Source: Oleiphilaceae bacterium
Lineage (GTDB): Bacteria > Pseudomonadota > Gammaproteobacteria > Pseudomonadales > Oleiphilaceae
Assembly (NCBI GenBank): GCA_018334495.1
Contig: JAGXLV010000006.1
Span: 1 to 64,000 of the forward strand
DNA: 64,000 nucleotides
Direction of reading: 5' to 3'
The notes beneath the pieces are model-generated. The model did no database searches. It saw only the letters and a list, made by a program, of their open reading frames with translations, and was not told where the DNA came from. Shown piece by piece: positions 1-11,848 of the stretch. The position numbers were made by a program, and so were the translations under genes. Positions within the stretch are counted from its first letter, which is position 1, and each line of letters starts with the position of its first letter.

Positions 1-611
1 GGGTCCGGGTAACGCGTCGCCACGATGGTGAATGCCTGCTTGGCCTGCTCCAGTTGAGGCTTGACCAGATAGACTTCCCCCAACCAGTAATAGGCGTTCA
101 CTGTCAGATCGCCTTCCGGATATTCGGAAAGGAAATCGTAAATCCCATCAATGGCGGCGTCGTAATCTTTGTCCTCCCGGATCAAGGTCTGGATAGCCTG
201 ATAGGCATCGCGTTCTTTCTCCGTTGGCGCGCGATAGTCTTTTTTCTGGGCCGGCTGGCTCGCGTTATCAGTCTCTGCATCCGCATCACTCTCCTGCCCG
301 GCAGCGCCAGGAGGCTGCGACTCCAGCTTGGTGCTGACATTCAGAATACGCTGGTCCAAATCAATGTAGCGCTCACGGGACTGTTCCGACAATCGCCTGA
401 GGTTATGGCTCTGCTCTTCGAGTTCGCCTTGTAGACTCCGAATTTCTCGCTGCAACTGCTCAATCATGAAGAACAGTTCGGAATTGGCCTGGCTGTTGCC
501 AGCCTTACGCTGCGCCTCGGACTGATTGTTCTGGAAGGCCGGAGCCGAATCCTGCGCCAGGGCACTACCGGCAAGCGACAGTGCCACTGTCGCCATGAGT
601 AATTTTCTCAT
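1..611 (-). CDS. cpoB: Tol-Pal system protein CpoB/YbgF (C-terminus runs off the window)
   Basis: Reverse-strand reading MRKLLMATVALSLAGSALAQDSAPAFQNNQSEAQRK... coiled coil then TPR-like YDAAIDGIYDFLSEYPEGDLTVNAYYWLGEVYL; adjacent to pal. Confidence 0.9.
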   Translation of the reverse strand, partial: MRKLLMATVALSLAGSALAQDSAPAFQNNQSEAQRKAGNSQANSELFFMIEQLQREIRSLQGELEEQSHNLRRLSEQSRERYIDLDQRILNVSTKLESQPPGAAGQESDADAETDNASQPAQKKDYRAPTEKERDAYQAIQTLIREDKDYDAAIDGIYDFLSEYPEGDLTVNAYYWLGEVYLVKPQLEQAKQAFTIVATRYPD

Positions 612-641
612 GGTTAATCCTGTTAATCGTGAGCCGGAGAT

Positions 642-1238
642 TTACTCAAACAGTAACTCTACACGGCGGTTCTGAGACCATACGCTTTCACCGGAGCCCA
701 TGACAGCCGGCTTTTCCTCACCGTAGCTGACGGTTTCGATCTGATCACGAGACGCGCCGTTAACGACCAGAAAGCGCTCAACCGCGTTGGCGCGACGCTC
801 ACCCAGAGCCAGGTTGTATTCCTTGGTACCGCGCTCGTCGGCGCTGCCTTCGAGTCGCACTTCCTGAGAGGGGTTTACTTTCAGGAAGCGGGCATGAGCG
901 ACAAGAACCTCCCGGGATTCGGGCTTGATCTCAGCAGTGTCGAAATCGAAGTAGAAAGTGGTAACGTCCCGCAAGCCCATTTTCTCTGCTTGCTCGGCTT
1001 CCGCACGCGCCTCCCGCTCACGTTGTTCCGCTTCACTCAACTGCCTTGATGAAACGCCCCCGTCCTCATCGCCGTCGTAAACGGTACTGCCGCCTTCCTG
1101 ATCGACTGCAGAGACGTCAGAGCCATAAGCACCGTCCTGCTCTTCCTCGGAGACTGTTTCGCCGGTTGAACTACAGCCAGCCACCAGGCCAAGGGTCAAG
1201 ACCAACGCAAATGCTTTGTTTTGAGTTACTAATTTCAT
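642..1238 (-). CDS. pal: Peptidoglycan-associated lipoprotein Pal
   Basis: Lipobox LVAGCSS, OmpA-like YFDFDTAEIKPESREVLVAHA...GSADERGTKEYNLALGERRA. Confidence 0.95.
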   Translation of the reverse strand: MKLVTQNKAFALVLTLGLVAGCSSTGETVSEEEQDGAYGSDVSAVDQEGGSTVYDGDEDGGVSSRQLSEAEQREREARAEAEQAEKMGLRDVTTFYFDFDTAEIKPESREVLVAHARFLKVNPSQEVRLEGSADERGTKEYNLALGERRANAVERFLVVNGASRDQIETVSYGEEKPAVMGSGESVWSQNRRVELLFE

Positions 1239-1310
1239 CGTTTTTCCTTCTCAATCAGACTTTAAACCGTGCTCCAGTGAGCCTTCGCCCTCTGGAATCC
1301 GGATCATGTT

Positions 1311-2687
1311 TTAGCGCACAACAGGCGACCAGGCCGGATCCCGGACGTCGCCTGTTGCTGCCGGCAAAGTGTAGTTGGCACCGCCACTGACCGACGCCAC
1401 CATAAGAACATTCTGCCCACCCTGCTGAGTCGCATAGATCAGCATTCTTCCATTGGGCGCAACGCTGGGTGATTCGTCCAGCTTCGACCGGGTCAGGATG
1501 GTTTCTTCGCCGGTTTTCAAATCCATTCTGGCAATGTGGAAAGCGCTCTCGCGCTGATGCACATAAAATACAAAACGGCCATCATCGCCGAATCTGGGTC
1601 TGGCGTTGTAGCGGCTGCCAAAAGTCAGGCGGCGCGGTTCCGCGGCATCCGAATCCATACGATAAACCTGGGGAGCACCTGAGCGGTCGGAGGTGAACAG
1701 AAAACCCTTGCCCGACGGGTGCCAGCTTGCTTCGGTATCAATGCCCCAGTGATTGGTCAGGCGTTTCAAAGCGCGAGTTTCCAGATTCATTCTGTAAATT
1801 TCAGCGTTACCGTCTTTTGACAAAGTCATCAACATGGAACGGCCATCCGGAGACCAGGACGGCGCCGAGTTAAGGCCCGAGAAGGATGCCAGGCGGGTCC
1901 GTTTACCAGTGGCCAGCTCATGCGTGTAGATGGCCGGCCGACCGGTTTCAAAGGACACATACGCCAGGCTTCGGGCGTCGGGCGACCAGCTCGGCGACAT
2001 AATGGGTTCGTCGCTCTCCAGCCGAACCCGGGCGCGCTTGCCATCCACGTCACTGACTTGCAGTTTATAGCTGCGTTTATCACCCTCCATTTCCAGGGTA
2101 ACGAACGCCAGCCGGGTCGAAAAGGCGCCGGGTATGCCCGTGATGGCCTCATAAACTTTGTCGCTGATGTGATGGGCCAGGCTGCGCAGCCCCCCAACCG
2201 ACGAGCTGGCCGTCTCGCCCATCAAACGCTCTTCGCGATTGACATCAAAAAGTTCGTAACGGACGTTGACCTGGTCGCCCGCCCGGCTGGTTTCGCCCAC
2301 CAGCAGGTAGCGCTGCCCCAGCAGATTCCAGTCACGATAAAACACATCCTCCCCCCGGGATGGCAGGCTCAGCATGCGCTCTGAGGCCAGCGGCTTGAAC
2401 TCTCCGCTCATTGCCAGGTCGTCCCGGACGATCTGGCCCACATCCGCTTCTGCCGGCAGTTCGCCGGACGTGGCAAAGGGCACCACAGCCAGGGGAATGG
2501 CCGAATCGGCCCCCTCGGTAATACGAATGAGCAGCTCAGACTGTGCCGGCGCCGCCAGGCTGATCAGCAAGGCGGCAACGACAAGCAATCGCCCCGAGGC
2601 GAAGGCTGCCAACAGCGCCGTCGGAAGGCTCTGGTTCACTCCGGTTTTCATCGCTGTGCTTGCCTTGGATGTCATTGATGTGCTCAC
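1311..2687 (-). CDS. tolB: Tol-Pal translocation protein TolB
   Basis: Beta-propeller repeats [26 protein letters not shown]; operon position. Confidence 0.95.
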   Translation of the reverse strand: MSTSMTSKASTAMKTGVNQSLPTALLAAFASGRLLVVAALLISLAAPAQSELLIRITEGADSAIPLAVVPFATSGELPAEADVGQIVRDDLAMSGEFKPLASERMLSLPSRGEDVFYRDWNLLGQRYLLVGETSRAGDQVNVRYELFDVNREERLMGETASSSVGGLRSLAHHISDKVYEAITGIPGAFSTRLAFVTLEMEGDKRSYKLQVSDVDGKRARVRLESDEPIMSPSWSPDARSLAYVSFETGRPAIYTHELATGKRTRLASFSGLNSAPSWSPDGRSMLMTLSKDGNAEIYRMNLETRALKRLTNHWGIDTEASWHPSGKGFLFTSDRSGAPQVYRMDSDAAEPRRLTFGSRYNARPRFGDDGRFVFYVHQRESAFHIARMDLKTGEETILTRSKLDESPSVAPNGRMLIYATQQGGQNVLMVASVSGGANYTLPAATGDVRDPAWSPVVR

Positions 2688-2689
2688 TA

Positions 2690-3775
2690 TTAATTCCGTA
2701 ATTCCGGATTAAACTCAATCGTAAACTGCCGGAAGTAACGTTCAAAGGTATCCCGGCTGTCAGGTACCGGGAACCGGTCCATGCTTCTGACAGCGCTCAA
2801 GGTCGAGTTGTCGAACGCAGAGTTGCCGCTGCTATTGACCAGTTTTACAGTCACTAGTTCCCCGGTAGGCAACAAGGTTATCTGCAGGGTGGCCGCCATT
2901 TCCTCGGTCGCCGAACCCGGCGGGTACCAGGCACGGGACAGTTTCTGCCGAATCAGGGCCTGAAATTTTTCCCGTTCGGACAGCATTTCGGCCTGGCGGG
3001 CCTCCGCTGCCGCCTGCTCCGCACGCCGACGCTCAGCAGCCTGCCGGTCTTCACGGGTTTCCTGGGCAAGGGCTTCCAACCCCTGCTCCTGCAAACGCCG
3101 TTCGGCCTCGCGGCGTTTTTCTTCAGCCTCACGCCTGGCCTGCTCCCTGCGCTCCTGCTCCAGCCTTTCCTGCTCCAGCCTTTCCTGTTCACGACGGGCG
3201 GCTTCCTCCTGGCGCCGGCGCTCTTCCTCGGCAGCTTTACGCTCAGCTTCGCGCCGCGCCTCCTCTTCCCGGGCTTTTTTCTGTGCCAGGGCTTTAGCCT
3301 CGGCTTCGGCTTTTTCACGGGCGGCTTCGGCGGCCTGTTCTTTTGCTTGCTGAGCCTCGCGTTGCCGCTCTCTCTCGGCGGCCTCGGCCTTCTGTGCCTG
3401 CTCCTCTCGTTTTTGCTGCTGGCGTTGCTTTTCCTCTTCGGCCTGGCGGGCTTTTGCTTTCTCAGCTTCCTGGCGCTCAGCCTCCTGGCGCTTGCGCTCC
3501 GCATCCTCCTGCTTTTTGCGTTCTTCGTCAGGATCCGGCTGCGGTGGTGGTGGCGGCGGTTCCGGTTCGGGTTCGGGTTCTGGACCAGGTGCAGGCTGGT
3601 CGGTCACAAGGCGTGCCGAAATATTGCTGGGCGCAGGTTCGTTGTCCGGCACCATCCAGTCCCAGCTTATCAGGGCCAGCGTGATAATCAGCGCATGGAG
3701 AAACACTGACAACGCCACCGGTGACTTCCACGCCGGAACCCCGGTGCTGCTAATTTCGCGTATTCGCTCAGTCAC
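2690..3775 (-). CDS. tolA: Cell envelope integrity protein TolA
   Basis: N-terminal TM, long Glu/Ala/Arg/Lys-rich helical repeat domain, C-terminal TolA/TonB-like domain; between tolB and tolR. Confidence 0.93.
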   Translation of the reverse strand: MTERIREISSTGVPAWKSPVALSVFLHALIITLALISWDWMVPDNEPAPSNISARLVTDQPAPGPEPEPEPEPPPPPPQPDPDEERKKQEDAERKRQEAERQEAEKAKARQAEEEKQRQQQKREEQAQKAEAAERERQREAQQAKEQAAEAAREKAEAEAKALAQKKAREEEARREAERKAAEEERRRQEEAARREQERLEQERLEQERREQARREAEEKRREAERRLQEQGLEALAQETREDRQAAERRRAEQAAAEARQAEMLSEREKFQALIRQKLSRAWYPPGSATEEMAATLQITLLPTGELVTVKLVNSSGNSAFDNSTLSAVRSMDRFPVPDSRDTFERYFRQFTIEFNPELRN

Positions 3776-3788
3776 AGACTATGGGCCC

Positions 3789-4238
3789 TTACTCAACCTG
3801 GGTGTCCTCGGTAATCAGGCCCACGCGGGCTGCGCCGGCTGCCTGCAATACCGACATTAGCCTGACGACGGTACCATACTCGACAAACTCGTCGCCTCTG
3901 ACCAACACTTCGCCATTCTGCCGGCCCGCCATTATTTTGCCGACCTGCTCCCTGATGTTGGTCAATGACATGGGCGAGCCACCGTCACCGCCAACGTCAA
4001 GGAAATAAGCGCCGTTAGCGTCCACCGACACAATAACGGATTCCACATCCTTTTCCGGCTGGATCGGATCGGACTGGGTCTGAGGCAAGTCCACCTTGAC
4101 GCCCTGGGTCAGCATGGGTGCCGTCACCATGAAGATGATCAGCAGCACCAGCATAACGTCGATGTAGGGCACCACGTTGATTTCCGACATCGGCTTGCGC
4201 CGCGCCTTGGGCATCATGCCCATACCTTTCATGCTCAT
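3789..4238 (-). CDS. tolR: Biopolymer transport protein TolR
   Basis: MSEINVVPYIDVMLVLLIIFMVTAPMLTQGVKVDLP. Confidence 0.95.
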   Translation of the reverse strand: MSMKGMGMMPKARRKPMSEINVVPYIDVMLVLLIIFMVTAPMLTQGVKVDLPQTQSDPIQPEKDVESVIVSVDANGAYFLDVGGDGGSPMSLTNIREQVGKIMAGRQNGEVLVRGDEFVEYGTVVRLMSVLQAAGAARVGLITEDTQVE

Positions 4239-4271
4239 AGTCTTCCCACTCGCTCAGGAATAACCGCTCGT

Positions 4272-4964
4272 TCAGGCGGCTGTCGTCTTGTCGCCGCTGT
4301 ACACCCGACGGTGCAGGATACTGGAAAACTCTTCGGCAAAGGTTTCGTAGTTTTTCAGCAACGCGTCGGATGTTGCAGCGTAACGGTTATAGGCAACCAC
4401 CGCCGGGATAGCGGCAAACAAGCCCATGGCCGTGGCAATGAGCGCTTCCGAGATCCCCGGCGCCACTGTCGCCAGCGTCGCCTGTTGCGCTTGAGCCAGG
4501 CCGCGGAAAGAGTTCATGATACCCCAGACAGTGCCGAACAGGCCGATATAGGGACTGGTGGAACCTACCGTGGCCAGAAACGGCAGATGCGCCTCCAGGC
4601 GTTCCTGCTCACGGGAAAAAGCTACCCTCATGGCCCTCTGGGCGCCATCCATAACGGCATCGGCATCACGGCTTTGCTGGCGCAGACGGGAGAACTCCTT
4701 GAAACCGGCCCGGAAGACGGTCTCCATGCCCGAAAAAGGCGTGGGCTCGGCGTTGATATCCCGGTATAGCTGGCCCAGGTCCATGCCGGACCAGAATTTT
4801 TCCTCGAATGCCAACTGCGCGCGCTTGGCCTTCCGTAACACCTGGGCGCGCTGAAAAATCAGCGCCCAGGACACAATGGAAGCCAACGCCAGTATCAGCA
4901 TGACGAGTTGAACCAACACACCGGCGTCGGCAATAAGAGACCAAACTGACAGTTCTGAATCCAC
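4272..4964 (-). CDS. tolQ: Proton channel protein TolQ
   Basis: MotA/TolQ/ExbB family; YIGLFGTVWGIMNSFRGL...ATAMGLFAAIPAVVAYNRY. Confidence 0.95.
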   Translation of the reverse strand: MDSELSVWSLIADAGVLVQLVMLILALASIVSWALIFQRAQVLRKAKRAQLAFEEKFWSGMDLGQLYRDINAEPTPFSGMETVFRAGFKEFSRLRQQSRDADAVMDGAQRAMRVAFSREQERLEAHLPFLATVGSTSPYIGLFGTVWGIMNSFRGLAQAQQATLATVAPGISEALIATAMGLFAAIPAVVAYNRYAATSDALLKNYETFAEEFSSILHRRVYSGDKTTAA

Positions 4965-4989
4965 CTTTTACTCCTGGCTTTTCAAATGA

Positions 4990-5466
4990 TTAATCCGGTC
5001 GTCCCGGCAGTGGCGCGAGCGCAAGTATGGCCGCAGGCAATCTGCGGGGCCGGCCGCTATCCAGCGCCACGCAGGCAATCTTGATGGTAGCTTCCGCCAC
5101 CAGCACGCCGTCGGGCACCCGCAAGACTTGCTGGTGGAATTCCATCCAGACTTTGCCGCAGCGAACCAGATCCGCCGTGACTCTTAATTCTTCATCAAGA
5201 TAAGCCGCCACAGCATAATGGATGGATGCCCGCTGAACCACGTAACTTATATTGTCAGTCATGCCCGCTCTGAGTCTCACATCCCGGCTGCGCAGCCATT
5301 CAGTCCGGGCACGCTCCATGAAATGCAGATACTTCGGATGGAAAACCACGCCGCCGGCGTCTGTATCCTCGATGTAGACCCGGATTGGCAGTTCAAACGG
5401 TGGACTCTTATCGTCAGCATCAATCAAGCAAGTCCTCCTCAGGGCCGCCGGGCACGGACACACCAA
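4990..5466 (-). CDS. ybgC: Tol-Pal-associated acyl-CoA thioesterase YbgC (4-hydroxybenzoyl-CoA thioesterase fold); true start may be TTG at about 5427
   Basis: [31 protein letters not shown] hot-dog thioesterase motif. Confidence 0.9.
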   Translation of the reverse strand: MVCPCPAALRRTCLIDADDKSPPFELPIRVYIEDTDAGGVVFHPKYLHFMERARTEWLRSRDVRLRAGMTDNISYVVQRASIHYAVAAYLDEELRVTADLVRCGKVWMEFHQQVLRVPDGVLVAEATIKIACVALDSGRPRRLPAAILALAPLPGRPD

Positions 5467-6451
5467 AATGCAAATAGGCGTGAGAGGTCACCATGCGGCC
5501 CCTTGGGGTGCGCAACATATAACCCTGCTGGATCAGAAAGGGCTCCAGAACATCCTCGATAGTGCCTCGTTCCTCGCTGATCGCGGCCGCCAGGCTTTCC
5601 ACTCCCACAGGCCCACCATCGAATTTTTCAATCATGGCCAGAAGCAGGCGACGATCCATATGGTCGAAACCGCAACTGTCCACCTTCAGCATGTTCAGGG
5701 CCTGGTCGGCAATCGCCTCGCTTATTTTGCCGTCGGCCCGGACCTCGGCGTAATCCCGCACGCGCCGCAGCAGACGGTTGGCAATACGGGGAGTCCCGCG
5801 GGAACGGCGGGCGATTTCATAAGCGCCCTGGTCATCGATGCTAACGCCGGACAGTTGTGCGGAACGCCGGATAATATGGGTCAGATCCCGGGTGTTGTAA
5901 AATTCAAGGCGCTGGACAATGCCAAAGCGGTCTCTCAGGGGCGAAGTCAGAAGGCCCGCCCGGGTGGTTGCGCCCACCAGCGTGAACGGCGGCAAGTCAA
6001 GCTTTATCGAGCGGGCCGCAGGGCCCTCGCCGATCATAATATCCAACTGGTAGTCTTCCATCGCCGGGTAGAGCACTTCCTCGACCGCGGCGCTGAGCCG
6101 GTGAATCTCGTCGATGAACAAGACGTCCCCGGACTCCAGGTTGGTCAACATGGCCGCCAGATCACCCGCCTTCTCCAGTACCGGCCCCGAGGTGGTCTTG
6201 ATGGCTACGCCCATCTCATTGGCAATAATATTGGCCAAGGTGGTTTTGCCCAGCCCGGGCGGTCCGAAAATCAGGACATGATCCAGCGCTTCTTCCCGGC
6301 CACGGGCGGCGGAGATAAAAATATCCATCTGTTCACTAACCACCGGTTGACCGACATATTCAGCCAACAGGGTCGGTCGAATCGCCCGGTCCTGCACTTC
6401 TTCATACTGGCCTGGCCTGGCCGAGATGAGGCGATCGGAATCAATCATCAA
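5420..6451 (-). CDS. ruvB: Holliday junction branch migration helicase RuvB
   Basis: [30 protein letters not shown] Walker A, DEIHRLS. Confidence 0.97.
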   Translation of the reverse strand: MMIDSDRLISARPGQYEEVQDRAIRPTLLAEYVGQPVVSEQMDIFISAARGREEALDHVLIFGPPGLGKTTLANIIANEMGVAIKTTSGPVLEKAGDLAAMLTNLESGDVLFIDEIHRLSAAVEEVLYPAMEDYQLDIMIGEGPAARSIKLDLPPFTLVGATTRAGLLTSPLRDRFGIVQRLEFYNTRDLTHIIRRSAQLSGVSIDDQGAYEIARRSRGTPRIANRLLRRVRDYAEVRADGKISEAIADQALNMLKVDSCGFDHMDRRLLLAMIEKFDGGPVGVESLAAAISEERGTIEDVLEPFLIQQGYMLRTPRGRMVTSHAYLHFGVSVPGGPEEDLLD

Positions 6452-6550
6452 ACATGAACCACATAAAACTACCTGTGCAATAAAACGTCAGCCATTGTAC
6501 AAGCCGCAATGAGCCTGTCACGTTACGCTCCTGACACGTTCACCACCACG

Positions 6551-7177
6551 TTACGCTGAAATCATGTTCTTGAGCGCAAGGCGGATAAGCTCCTCCCGAC
6601 TGACACCCTCTCTGGCCACTTTGCTCACCGCTCGCGCGGCCTCCTGTGGCTTGTAGCCCAGCGTAACGAGCGCCGCCTCAGCTTCGTCCGTAGCCCGATA
6701 AACCGGATTCGTGGCGCTGGCGGCAGGGTTTCCGCCAGCAGTGGCCTCGGGCGTGGGCATAAACTGGCCTTCAAGTTGGCCGATCCGGTCGGCTATTTCA
6801 ATAAGCAGGCGTTCGGCCGTCTTTTTACCCACCCCCGGCAGTTTCACCAGCGCGTTCAGGTCCCGGTTTTCAACACAGCGGATAAACTGCTGGGCGTCGA
6901 GACCCGACAGAATGGCTACCGCCAGTTTGGGGCCCACGCCGTTGACCTTGATCAGCAGGCGAAAAAGGTCCCTGTCCAGACGGGCCGCAAAGCCGAACAG
7001 GCTCTGGGCATCTTCACGCACCGAAAAGTGAGTGTGAAGGGTCACTTCCTGGCCGGTTTCTGGCAGGTGAAAAAAGGTGCTATAGGGAATATCGACTTCG
7101 TAGCCCAGCCCTGCGCTCTCCACGAGCACTTGGCCTGGCGTTTTTTCAATGAGGACTCCGCGGATACGACCAATCAT
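6551..7177 (-). CDS. ruvA: Holliday junction DNA helicase RuvA (start at MIGRIRGVL, not the longer ORF start)
   Basis: [20 protein letters not shown]..., HhH motifs, adjacent to ruvB and ruvC. Confidence 0.95.
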   Translation of the reverse strand: MIGRIRGVLIEKTPGQVLVESAGLGYEVDIPYSTFFHLPETGQEVTLHTHFSVREDAQSLFGFAARLDRDLFRLLIKVNGVGPKLAVAILSGLDAQQFIRCVENRDLNALVKLPGVGKKTAERLLIEIADRIGQLEGQFMPTPEATAGGNPAASATNPVYRATDEAEAALVTLGYKPQEAARAVSKVAREGVSREELIRLALKNMISA

Positions 7178-7209
7178 GAGCAACTCCTCCGACATGCGCC
7201 GGGGCAATA

Positions 7210-7731
7210 TTATGAGCGAACGCGGCCACCCCGGACCCGGCCACCGGTTGATATTCGGGCAATGCTTTGGCTCATGTGGGCGTGGCAAAGCGCAATTGCC
7301 AGGGCGTCTGCCGCATCGGCCTGAGGTTTGCGGGACAAACAAAGAATAGTTTGCACCATGTGCTGAACCTGGGTTTTATCCGCGCCCCCTTTGCCGACAA
7401 CCGCTTGCTTTACCTGGCGGGCGGAATATTCATGCACGGCCAGGCCGCTGTTGGCCGCGCTGACAATCGCCGCTCCCCGGGCCTGGCCCAGCTTAAGCGC
7501 CGAGTCGGGGTTACGGGCCATGAAGACCTGCTCAATGGCAAATTCATCAGGGCGATACTCACCAATCAGGGTAGCAAGGCTATGAAAGATCGTCTGCAGG
7601 CGCTCCGCCATGAGCTTTTCGCCAACGCGTATGCAACCGCTGTCGAGATACTCGGTCAGACGGCCTTCGGACCGGATAATGCCGTAACCGGTAATACGCG
7701 AGCCCGGATCAACGCCGAGTATGATTGCCAT
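7210..7731 (-). CDS. ruvC: Crossover junction endodeoxyribonuclease RuvC
   Basis: [19 protein letters not shown]. Confidence 0.96.
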   Translation of the reverse strand: MAIILGVDPGSRITGYGIIRSEGRLTEYLDSGCIRVGEKLMAERLQTIFHSLATLIGEYRPDEFAIEQVFMARNPDSALKLGQARGAAIVSAANSGLAVHEYSARQVKQAVVGKGGADKTQVQHMVQTILCLSRKPQADAADALAIALCHAHMSQSIARISTGGRVRGGRVRS

Positions 7732-7762
7732 GAATGCCTTATTTCTGTCTGAGCCCAAGGGC

Positions 7763-9592
7763 TCAGTTATTGCCACTCTCATCGACCTTCATCACGCCTT
7801 CCGCGGTGATATTACCACCGGCCGAGGGCGTGGGCGGTTTGCGCAGCCGGATGTGCAGTTCCCGCAACTGCTTCTCGTCCACTGTACCGGGCGCCTGAGT
7901 CATCAGGCAGGTGGCACTCTGGGTTTTGGGAAAGGCAATCACGTCGCGAATCGACGTAGCGCCAGTCATCAGCATGATCAGTCGGTCAAGACCGAACGCC
8001 AGGCCGCCGTGGGGAGGACAGCCGTATTTCAGAGCATCCAGCAAAAAGCCGAACTTGGCGCGAGCTTCCGCCTCATCGATGCCGAGCACGCGGAAGACGG
8101 TCTGCTGCATGGATTCGTCGTGAATACGGATGGAGCCGCCACCCAGCTCGGTGCCGTTCAGGACCATGTCGTAGGCTCGCGACAGGGCCGTTTCTGGCGA
8201 CGCCACCAGCTCTTCGGGCGTACAGGAGGGCGCCGTAAACGGATGGTGAATCGCGTGCAGGCTGCCGTCGCCCAGTTCTTCGAACATCGGGAAGTCCACT
8301 ACCCACAGGGGCGCCCATTCCGTCGTCAACAGGTTCATGTCGTGGCCCAGCTTGATCCGCAACGCGCCCAATGCTTCGTTGACCACGGTTGTCCTGTCTG
8401 CGCCAAAGAACACCAGATCGCCGTCTTCCGCACTGACCCGTTCCATAATGGCCAGGGCCACTTCGGCACCGAGGAATTTAATGATAGGCGACTGCAAGCC
8501 TTCGATGCCTTTGCTCAGGTCGTTGACCTTGATGTAAGCCAAGCCTTTGGCACCATAGATGCCCACGTATTTGGTGTAGTCATCGATCTGCTTGCGAGTG
8601 AGCTGACTGCCGTTCGGGACACGCAATGCCGCAACCCGGCCTTTCGGATCCTTCGCAGGGCCGGCAAACACTTTGAAATCGACCGCCTCGACCAGATCCG
8701 CGACATCGATCAGCTCAAGCGGTATGCGCAGGTCCGGCTTGTCGCTGCCAAAGCGCTGCAGAGCTTCGGAATAAGGCATTTTAGGGAACGCCGGCAGCGC
8801 AACCTTGAGAACATCCCGGAACAGATCCCTGATCATGGTTTCGTTCAGGTTCATCAAGGTATTTTCGTCGATGAACGAGGCCTCGATGTCAATCTGGGTG
8901 AATTCCGGCTGGCGGTCGGCGCGAAGGTCTTCGTCACGAAAACACTTGGCAATCTGATAATAGCGATCGATACCGGACACCATCAGCAACTGCTTGAACA
9001 ACTGGGGTGATTGCGGCAGCGCAAAAAAAGAGCCTTCCTGGGTCCGGCTGGGCACCAGGTAATCCCGGGCGCCTTCCGGCGTGGCACGTGTCAGGATAGG
9101 GGTCTCCACATCCATGAACTCGTTGCTGTCGAGGAAGTTGCGAATGTAACTGGTCACCCGTGAGCGGAATTTCAGGCGGTTGAGCATTTCCGGACGGCGC
9201 AAGTCCACGAAACGATACTTGAGCCGCACGTCCTCGCCCACATCCACGTGTTCATCCAGTGGGAATGGTGGTGTGGCAGCGGCATTCAGCAAGTTCAGCG
9301 CCGTGCCCAGCACTTCCACCTGGCCGGTGGACATGTTGGCGTTTTCGGTACCCGCCGGACGGCGACGGACCTTACCGGTGACCTGAATCACGAATTCACT
9401 GCGCACTTTCTCGGCAAGCTCAAAGCTCTCCGGAGTGTCCGGATCGAACACCACCTGAGAAATGCCATCCCGGTCGCGCAGATCCAGGAAAATCACTCCA
9501 CCATGGTCCCGGCGACGATGCACCCAGCCGCAAAGCGTTACTTCCTGATCGATGTGAGATTCATTGATTCCACCGCAATAATGACTGCGCAT
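7763..9592 (-). CDS. aspS: Aspartyl-tRNA synthetase
   Basis: [43 protein letters not shown]; class II motifs. Confidence 0.97.
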   Translation of the reverse strand: MRSHYCGGINESHIDQEVTLCGWVHRRRDHGGVIFLDLRDRDGISQVVFDPDTPESFELAEKVRSEFVIQVTGKVRRRPAGTENANMSTGQVEVLGTALNLLNAAATPPFPLDEHVDVGEDVRLKYRFVDLRRPEMLNRLKFRSRVTSYIRNFLDSNEFMDVETPILTRATPEGARDYLVPSRTQEGSFFALPQSPQLFKQLLMVSGIDRYYQIAKCFRDEDLRADRQPEFTQIDIEASFIDENTLMNLNETMIRDLFRDVLKVALPAFPKMPYSEALQRFGSDKPDLRIPLELIDVADLVEAVDFKVFAGPAKDPKGRVAALRVPNGSQLTRKQIDDYTKYVGIYGAKGLAYIKVNDLSKGIEGLQSPIIKFLGAEVALAIMERVSAEDGDLVFFGADRTTVVNEALGALRIKLGHDMNLLTTEWAPLWVVDFPMFEELGDGSLHAIHHPFTAPSCTPEELVASPETALSRAYDMVLNGTELGGGSIRIHDESMQQTVFRVLGIDEAEARAKFGFLLDALKYGCPPHGGLAFGLDRLIMLMTGATSIRDVIAFPKTQSATCLMTQAPGTVDEKQLRELHIRLRKPPTPSAGGNITAEGVMKVDESGNN

Positions 9593-9627
9593 ACCATTCC
9601 CGTTATATCTGCTCGTTATTGGTTTAA

Positions 9628-9936
9628 TCAGCTCTTGGCTGACTCTGAAGGCTTGGACTTTGGTTTTGAATCTGGTTTCGATTCCGACGGCTTCGAGTCT
9701 TTCGGGCCGGAAGACTCGCCTTTTTCAGTCAGGTTTTTCTTCGCGCCTGTCTTGAAATCGGTTTCATACCAGCCAGTGCCGGAGAGCCGGAAACCGGCCG
9801 CTGAAATGCGCTTGCGAAAAGATTCGGCTTCGCAGGACGGACACCGGGTCAGCGGCGCCTCGCTCATTTTCTGGATCAGGTCTTTTTCAAAACCACAGGC
9901 ATCACAAACATATTCATAGATCGGCATGTTTAACAC
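9628..9936 (-). CDS. FmdB-family zinc-ribbon regulatory protein
   Basis: [32 protein letters not shown] CxxC...CxxC. Confidence 0.85.
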   Translation of the reverse strand: MLNMPIYEYVCDACGFEKDLIQKMSEAPLTRCPSCEAESFRKRISAAGFRLSGTGWYETDFKTGAKKNLTEKGESSGPKDSKPSESKPDSKPKSKPSESAKS

Positions 9937-9951
9937 CCCAAAATCTAACCA

Positions 9952-9969
9952 CCGCCAAAGCTTTGGCGG
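9952..9969. promoter_or_regulatory. 18-bp perfect palindrome CCGCCAAAGCTTTGGCGG in the predicted leader of fmdB-aspS-ruvCAB
   Basis: Direct reading; lies between a minus-strand TATAAT (9992-9987) and the fmdB start. Confidence 0.6.
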
Positions 9970-9986
9970 ACCCTTAAAAGCGGCCT

Positions 9987-9992
9987 ATTATA
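9987..9992 (-). promoter_or_regulatory. Consensus -10 hexamer TATAAT upstream of fmdB-aspS
   Basis: + strand attata = minus TATAAT; no strong -35 seen. Confidence 0.45.
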
Positions 9993-10047
9993 AACACAAT
10001 CGCCATCAAAATCAGGGTAACCGTGTCGTGAAGGACGAGTGTCGCGT

Positions 10048-10467
10048 CTAGACGCTTTTTACTGCCGCTAATACCGGCCCCAGAACTTCCAGTCGCTGCG
10101 CCAGAAGGCCTTTCGAGTAGGCTACCGCTGACTGCTTACCCCATACCGGATCCGGCCAGAACGCATCCTCGACAAACCGGACAATGTGATGCAGGTGCAA
10201 CTGAGGCACCCGATTGCCCAGGGCGGCAAGGTTCAGCTTGTCACCGGAGAATCCAGCCATCATGGCCCGCCCCAGGGCCGACGATTCTCTCAGAAGCTGC
10301 CATTGGTCGGCGTCGTTAAGTTCGTACAGTTCACGAATGCCGGCGCGCCTGGGCACCAGCAGCACCCAGGGCCAGGTTGAATCGTTCATCAGACGGATCT
10401 CGCACAAGCTCGATTGCCCCAGGTGGATGGTGTCCGCGGCCAGTCGTTCATGCAGACAAAAACTCAC
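10048..10467 (-). CDS. HIT-domain (histidine triad) protein
   Basis: VPQLHLHHIVRF HxHxH-like motif. Confidence 0.85.
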   Translation of the reverse strand: MSFCLHERLAADTIHLGQSSLCEIRLMNDSTWPWVLLVPRRAGIRELYELNDADQWQLLRESSALGRAMMAGFSGDKLNLAALGNRVPQLHLHHIVRFVEDAFWPDPVWGKQSAVAYSKGLLAQRLEVLGPVLAAVKSV

Positions 10468-10470
10468 GGG

Positions 10471-11820
10471 TCAGTGCGCAAGAGATTGAAACTGATTCCG
10501 GCCGCGGCCAATGGCGTAATACGTCAAACCATAGCGGGTCAGCATATCCGGCTCGTACAGGTTGCGGCCGTCAAATATCACCGGCTCGCGGAGCGCGGCC
10601 TTGATGCTGGCAAAATCAGGCGAGCGAAATTCTTTCCACTCTGTGCAGATAACCAGGGCATCGGCGCCCTTCAGCGCCTGCTCTTTGGTGCCGCACAGTT
10701 GCAGGCTTTCCTGATCCGGATAAAGTCGCTGGGTTTCATTCATGGCTTCGGGATCGAATGCCTGAACCCTGGCGCCAGCCTTCCAGAGCAGCTCCATCAG
10801 AGTTCGGGCCGAGGCCTCACGCATATCGTCGGTGTTGGGCTTGAACGCCAGGCCCCAAACCGCGATCGTTTTGCCTTCCAGATCGCCCTGAAAATAATGG
10901 CTGACTTTATCGAAAAGCACGTGTTTTTGCGCGCCGTTGACGGCCTCCACGGCATTCAGGAGACGCGACTCATAGCCACAGTCGCGGGCAGTGCGGGACA
11001 GGGCCGTTACATCCTTGGGGAAACAGGAGCCGCCGTAACCACAACCCGGATAGATGAAGTGATAACCGATACGGGGGTCGGAGCCGATACCGCGGCGCAC
11101 CGATTCAATGTCCGCACCCAACCGCTCGGCCAGGTTAGCAACTTCGTTCATGAAGCTGATCTTGGTGGCCAGCATGGCGTTGGCGGCGTATTTGGTCAGC
11201 TCGGCCGAACGTCGGTCCATATAGATCATGCGGTCATGATTGCGATTAAAAGGGTAATACACTTCCCTTAGCAGTTCCTGCGCGCGCTCGCTCTCTGTAC
11301 CCACCACGATGCGGTCAGGCTTCATGAAGTCATTAACCGCCGCGCCTTCCTTGAGGAATTCTGGGTTGGAGACCACGTCGAATTGCAAATCAAGCCCCCT
11401 GTGATCAAGGGCGGCACGAGTGGCGCTGACCACCTTGTCACCGGTGCCCACGGGCACGGTTGATTTGTCGATAATCACTTTGTAGTCGGTCATGTACTGA
11501 CCAATGGTTTTTGCCACGGCCGTAACGTACTGAAGATCAGCGGAACCGTCTTCGTCCGGCGGCGTACCCACGGCGATGAACTGAAGGATGCCATGTTGCA
11601 CGGCGGCCTCCGCGTCGGTGCTGAATTGCAGACGACCGGCTTCGACATTGTGGGTGACTACGGATTCCAACCCCGGCTCGTAAATGGGTATCTGGCCATT
11701 TTTAAGCCGGTCAATTTTGTTATCGTCAACGTCCATGCACAGAACATCATGTCCAACGTCGGCCAGGCACGCGCCTGTTACCAGGCCCACATACCCTGTC
11801 CCAAAAATGGTTATTTTCAT
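10471..11820 (-). CDS. ugd: UDP-glucose 6-dehydrogenase
   Basis: [42 protein letters not shown] active site. Confidence 0.95.
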   Translation of the reverse strand: MKITIFGTGYVGLVTGACLADVGHDVLCMDVDDNKIDRLKNGQIPIYEPGLESVVTHNVEAGRLQFSTDAEAAVQHGILQFIAVGTPPDEDGSADLQYVTAVAKTIGQYMTDYKVIIDKSTVPVGTGDKVVSATRAALDHRGLDLQFDVVSNPEFLKEGAAVNDFMKPDRIVVGTESERAQELLREVYYPFNRNHDRMIYMDRRSAELTKYAANAMLATKISFMNEVANLAERLGADIESVRRGIGSDPRIGYHFIYPGCGYGGSCFPKDVTALSRTARDCGYESRLLNAVEAVNGAQKHVLFDKVSHYFQGDLEGKTIAVWGLAFKPNTDDMREASARTLMELLWKAGARVQAFDPEAMNETQRLYPDQESLQLCGTKEQALKGADALVICTEWKEFRSPDFASIKAALREPVIFDGRNLYEPDMLTRYGLTYYAIGRGRNQFQSLAH

Positions 11821-11848
11821 TCCCTAATCCCCGATATCCAATGTCTTC

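Noticed and set aside
3155-3190. 15-bp tandem repeats (cctttcctgctccag) in tolA
   Set aside because: They encode the ERLEQ repeats of the normal TolA helical domain.
3347-3709. 120-aa very hydrophobic + strand ORF ([29 protein letters not shown]...) inside tolA
   Set aside because: Antisense of Glu/Lys/Ala/Arg-rich repeats gives Leu/Phe/Ala-rich frames; not a real membrane protein.
5468-6457. 329-aa + strand ORF antisense to ruvB
   Set aside because: ruvB is unambiguous; antisense artefact.
7721-9010. 429-aa + strand ORF antisense to aspS
   Set aside because: Overlaps aspS entirely; low-complexity H/Q/R-rich translation typical of an antisense frame.
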